A DNA stretch of 5,507 bases from Clostridia bacterium (GTDB lineage Bacteria > Bacillota > Clostridia > Oscillospirales > CAG-272), in NCBI GenBank assembly GCA_900769475.1, contig CAAGGQ010000018.1, positions 1-5,507 of the forward strand, written 5' to 3'. The position numbers and the translations under genes were made by a program. Shown piece by piece: positions 5,226 through 5,507 of this stretch. Below the pieces are notes generated by a model. The model saw nothing but the letters and a program-made list of their open reading frames with translations, did no database searches and was not told where the DNA came from. Within the stretch, counting starts at the first letter, position 1, and every line of letters starts with the position of its first letter.

Positions 5226-5289
5226 ACCACCGTGACGGTGTGGCTGTTTTCCCGTGAGGGTGTGGCTAAAAGTCCGTGCAGATGTGGCT
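5219..5289 (-). repeat. AGCCAC repeat array in the istA-proximal IS21 end (R1-R4)
   Basis: Read inward on the minus strand, AGCCAC begins at 5289, 5267, 5245 and 5224, spaced 22, 22 and 21 bp. The first unit starts 18 bases from the tip, exactly as at the other end. The units share AGCCACA, CACGG and, in the first, a trailing TTTT. They are the likely IstA binding sites. Confidence 0.85.
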
Positions 5290-5307
5290 CAGGGGGCGGA
5301 ATTTACA
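5268..5307 (-). repeat. IS21 terminal inverted repeat, istA-proximal end
   Basis: This is the partner of 2516-2555, identical at 34 of 40 positions, with the tip TGTAAATTCCG read from 5307 inward. Confidence 0.92.
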
Positions 5308-5312
5308 ATCCG
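5308..5312. repeat. IS21 target-site duplication, right copy
   Basis: ATCCG immediately outside the element end matches 2511-2515. Confidence 0.88.
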
Positions 5313-5324
5313 CGGTACGCCCGT
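5312..5324. repeat. Right half of the palindrome split by IS21
   Basis: GCGGTACGCCCGT complements 2498-2510. It is followed by GCTGTTTTT (5325-5333), so before the insertion the plus-strand hairpin had a short T run behind it and may have worked as a weak terminator. Confidence 0.85.
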
Positions 5325-5336
5325 GCTGTTTTTGGG

Positions 5337-5507
5337 TTAGTCGACCTGGATGAGGCCGTTTTCTTTGACGGTGACGGTCATGCCGTCTTTCATGTAGGCC
5401 AGGAACTCCTCGCCCAGGCTGTCGACCACGGGCATGTTCACGCCGTCGAGCCACACGGAGGCCAGGATGGAGCCGGCGGCGGCCAGGGAGTCGATGGGCT
5501 TACTGAA
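5337..5507 (-). CDS. C-terminal end of a host gene, probably an aconitase-X swivel-domain protein
   Basis: The minus strand is open from the window edge to TAA at 5337-5339, giving 56 residues. The pattern is an initial SKPIDSLAAAGSILAS, then GVNMPVVD, then LGEEFLAYMKDGMTVTV and a closing ENGLIQV. This fits the end of a swivelling beta-barrel of the DUF126 / aconitase-X small-subunit type, where an aspartate-alanine-glycine strand precedes a target loop and a G-x-x-V-x-V barrel strand. The mobile domain of PEP-utilising enzymes has a similar outline and is the main alternative. Members act in dehydratase complexes with a large AcnX subunit. Codons are almost all G or C at the third position. 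The N-terminus and operon partners are outside the window. Confidence 0.55.
   Translation of the reverse strand, partial: FSKPIDSLAAAGSILASVWLDGVNMPVVDSLGEEFLAYMKDGMTVTVKENGLIQVD

Larger units (their letters stand above)
2516..5307 (-). mobile_element. Complete IS21-family insertion sequence, 2,792 bp
   Basis: Both ends are visible: TGTAAATTCCG at 2516 and its complement ending at 5307, with 5'-TG...CA-3' termini. The first 40 bp of the ends match at 34 positions. Both ends carry four AGCCAC-type repeats in mirror order, and ATCCG direct repeats flank the element. The minus strand encodes istA, istB and a third small gene, all intact and tightly spaced. IS21 elements use a DDE transposase (IstA) with an AAA+ helper (IstB) that selects the target. 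With perfect direct repeats and intact genes this looks like a recent or functional insertion. Confidence 0.97.

Noticed and set aside
3577..5226. 549-codon open frame on the plus strand opposite istA
   Set aside because: It lies entirely antisense to istA and istB, which have clear catalytic motifs. It has no ribosome site or recognisable domain, and a G+C-rich third-position bias in istA accounts for the lack of stops.

Overview
The window is a short piece of chromosome whose sequence is mostly two insertion sequences. G+C is moderate to high, the Shine-Dalgarno sites are strong (GGAGGAG, AGGAGG), and the genes have a low-GC-Firmicute protein style. A tRNA-Trp 3' end resembling those of Bacillota and an intergenic space packed with hairpins also point to a gut-type Clostridia, perhaps Oscillospiraceae. 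The lineage is an inference from style, not a marker-gene result.

Region 1 (1-2220) is the right-hand part of an IS66-family element. It holds the last 28 codons of tnpA, a complete tnpB coupled to it by an ATGA overlap, and a complete 540-residue tnpC transposase. tnpC has its own extended -10 promoter, set inside a perfect 11-bp inverted repeat. The element ends at 2220 in a GTAAGCG-type terminal repeat; its left end lies outside the window.

Region 2 (2221-2515) is the host sequence between the two elements. Two bases after the IS66 end comes the last 23 nt of a tRNA, from T-loop to CCA. It best matches tRNA-Trp and is followed by a textbook intrinsic terminator. Four more hairpins follow with no gene among them, then the left half of a further palindrome.

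Region 3 (2516-5307) is a complete 2,792-bp IS21-family element on the minus strand. It carries istA (TTG start), istB (ATGA overlap) and a third small gene of 62 codons that starts one base after istB and has its own ribosome binding site. The ends share a 40-bp inverted repeat (34/40 identical) and mirror-image arrays of AGCCAC repeats spaced 22, 22 and 21 bp. A 5-bp direct repeat, ATCCG, flanks the element. Removing the element and one ATCCG copy restores a perfect palindrome, so IS21 inserted into its apical loop. An intact sister copy of that palindrome lies at 2302-2331.

Region 4 (5308-5507) holds the other half of the palindrome and the last 56 codons of a minus-strand host gene, probably the swivel-domain (DUF126-like) subunit of an aconitase-X-type dehydratase. 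Before the insertions, the tRNA-Trp terminator and this gene converged on the hairpin-rich spacer.

The points most worth a second look are the tRNA-Trp fragment abutting IS66, which may be an attachment-site scar of an integrated island. The IS21 insertion in a palindrome loop and the extra third gene of the IS21 operon come next.
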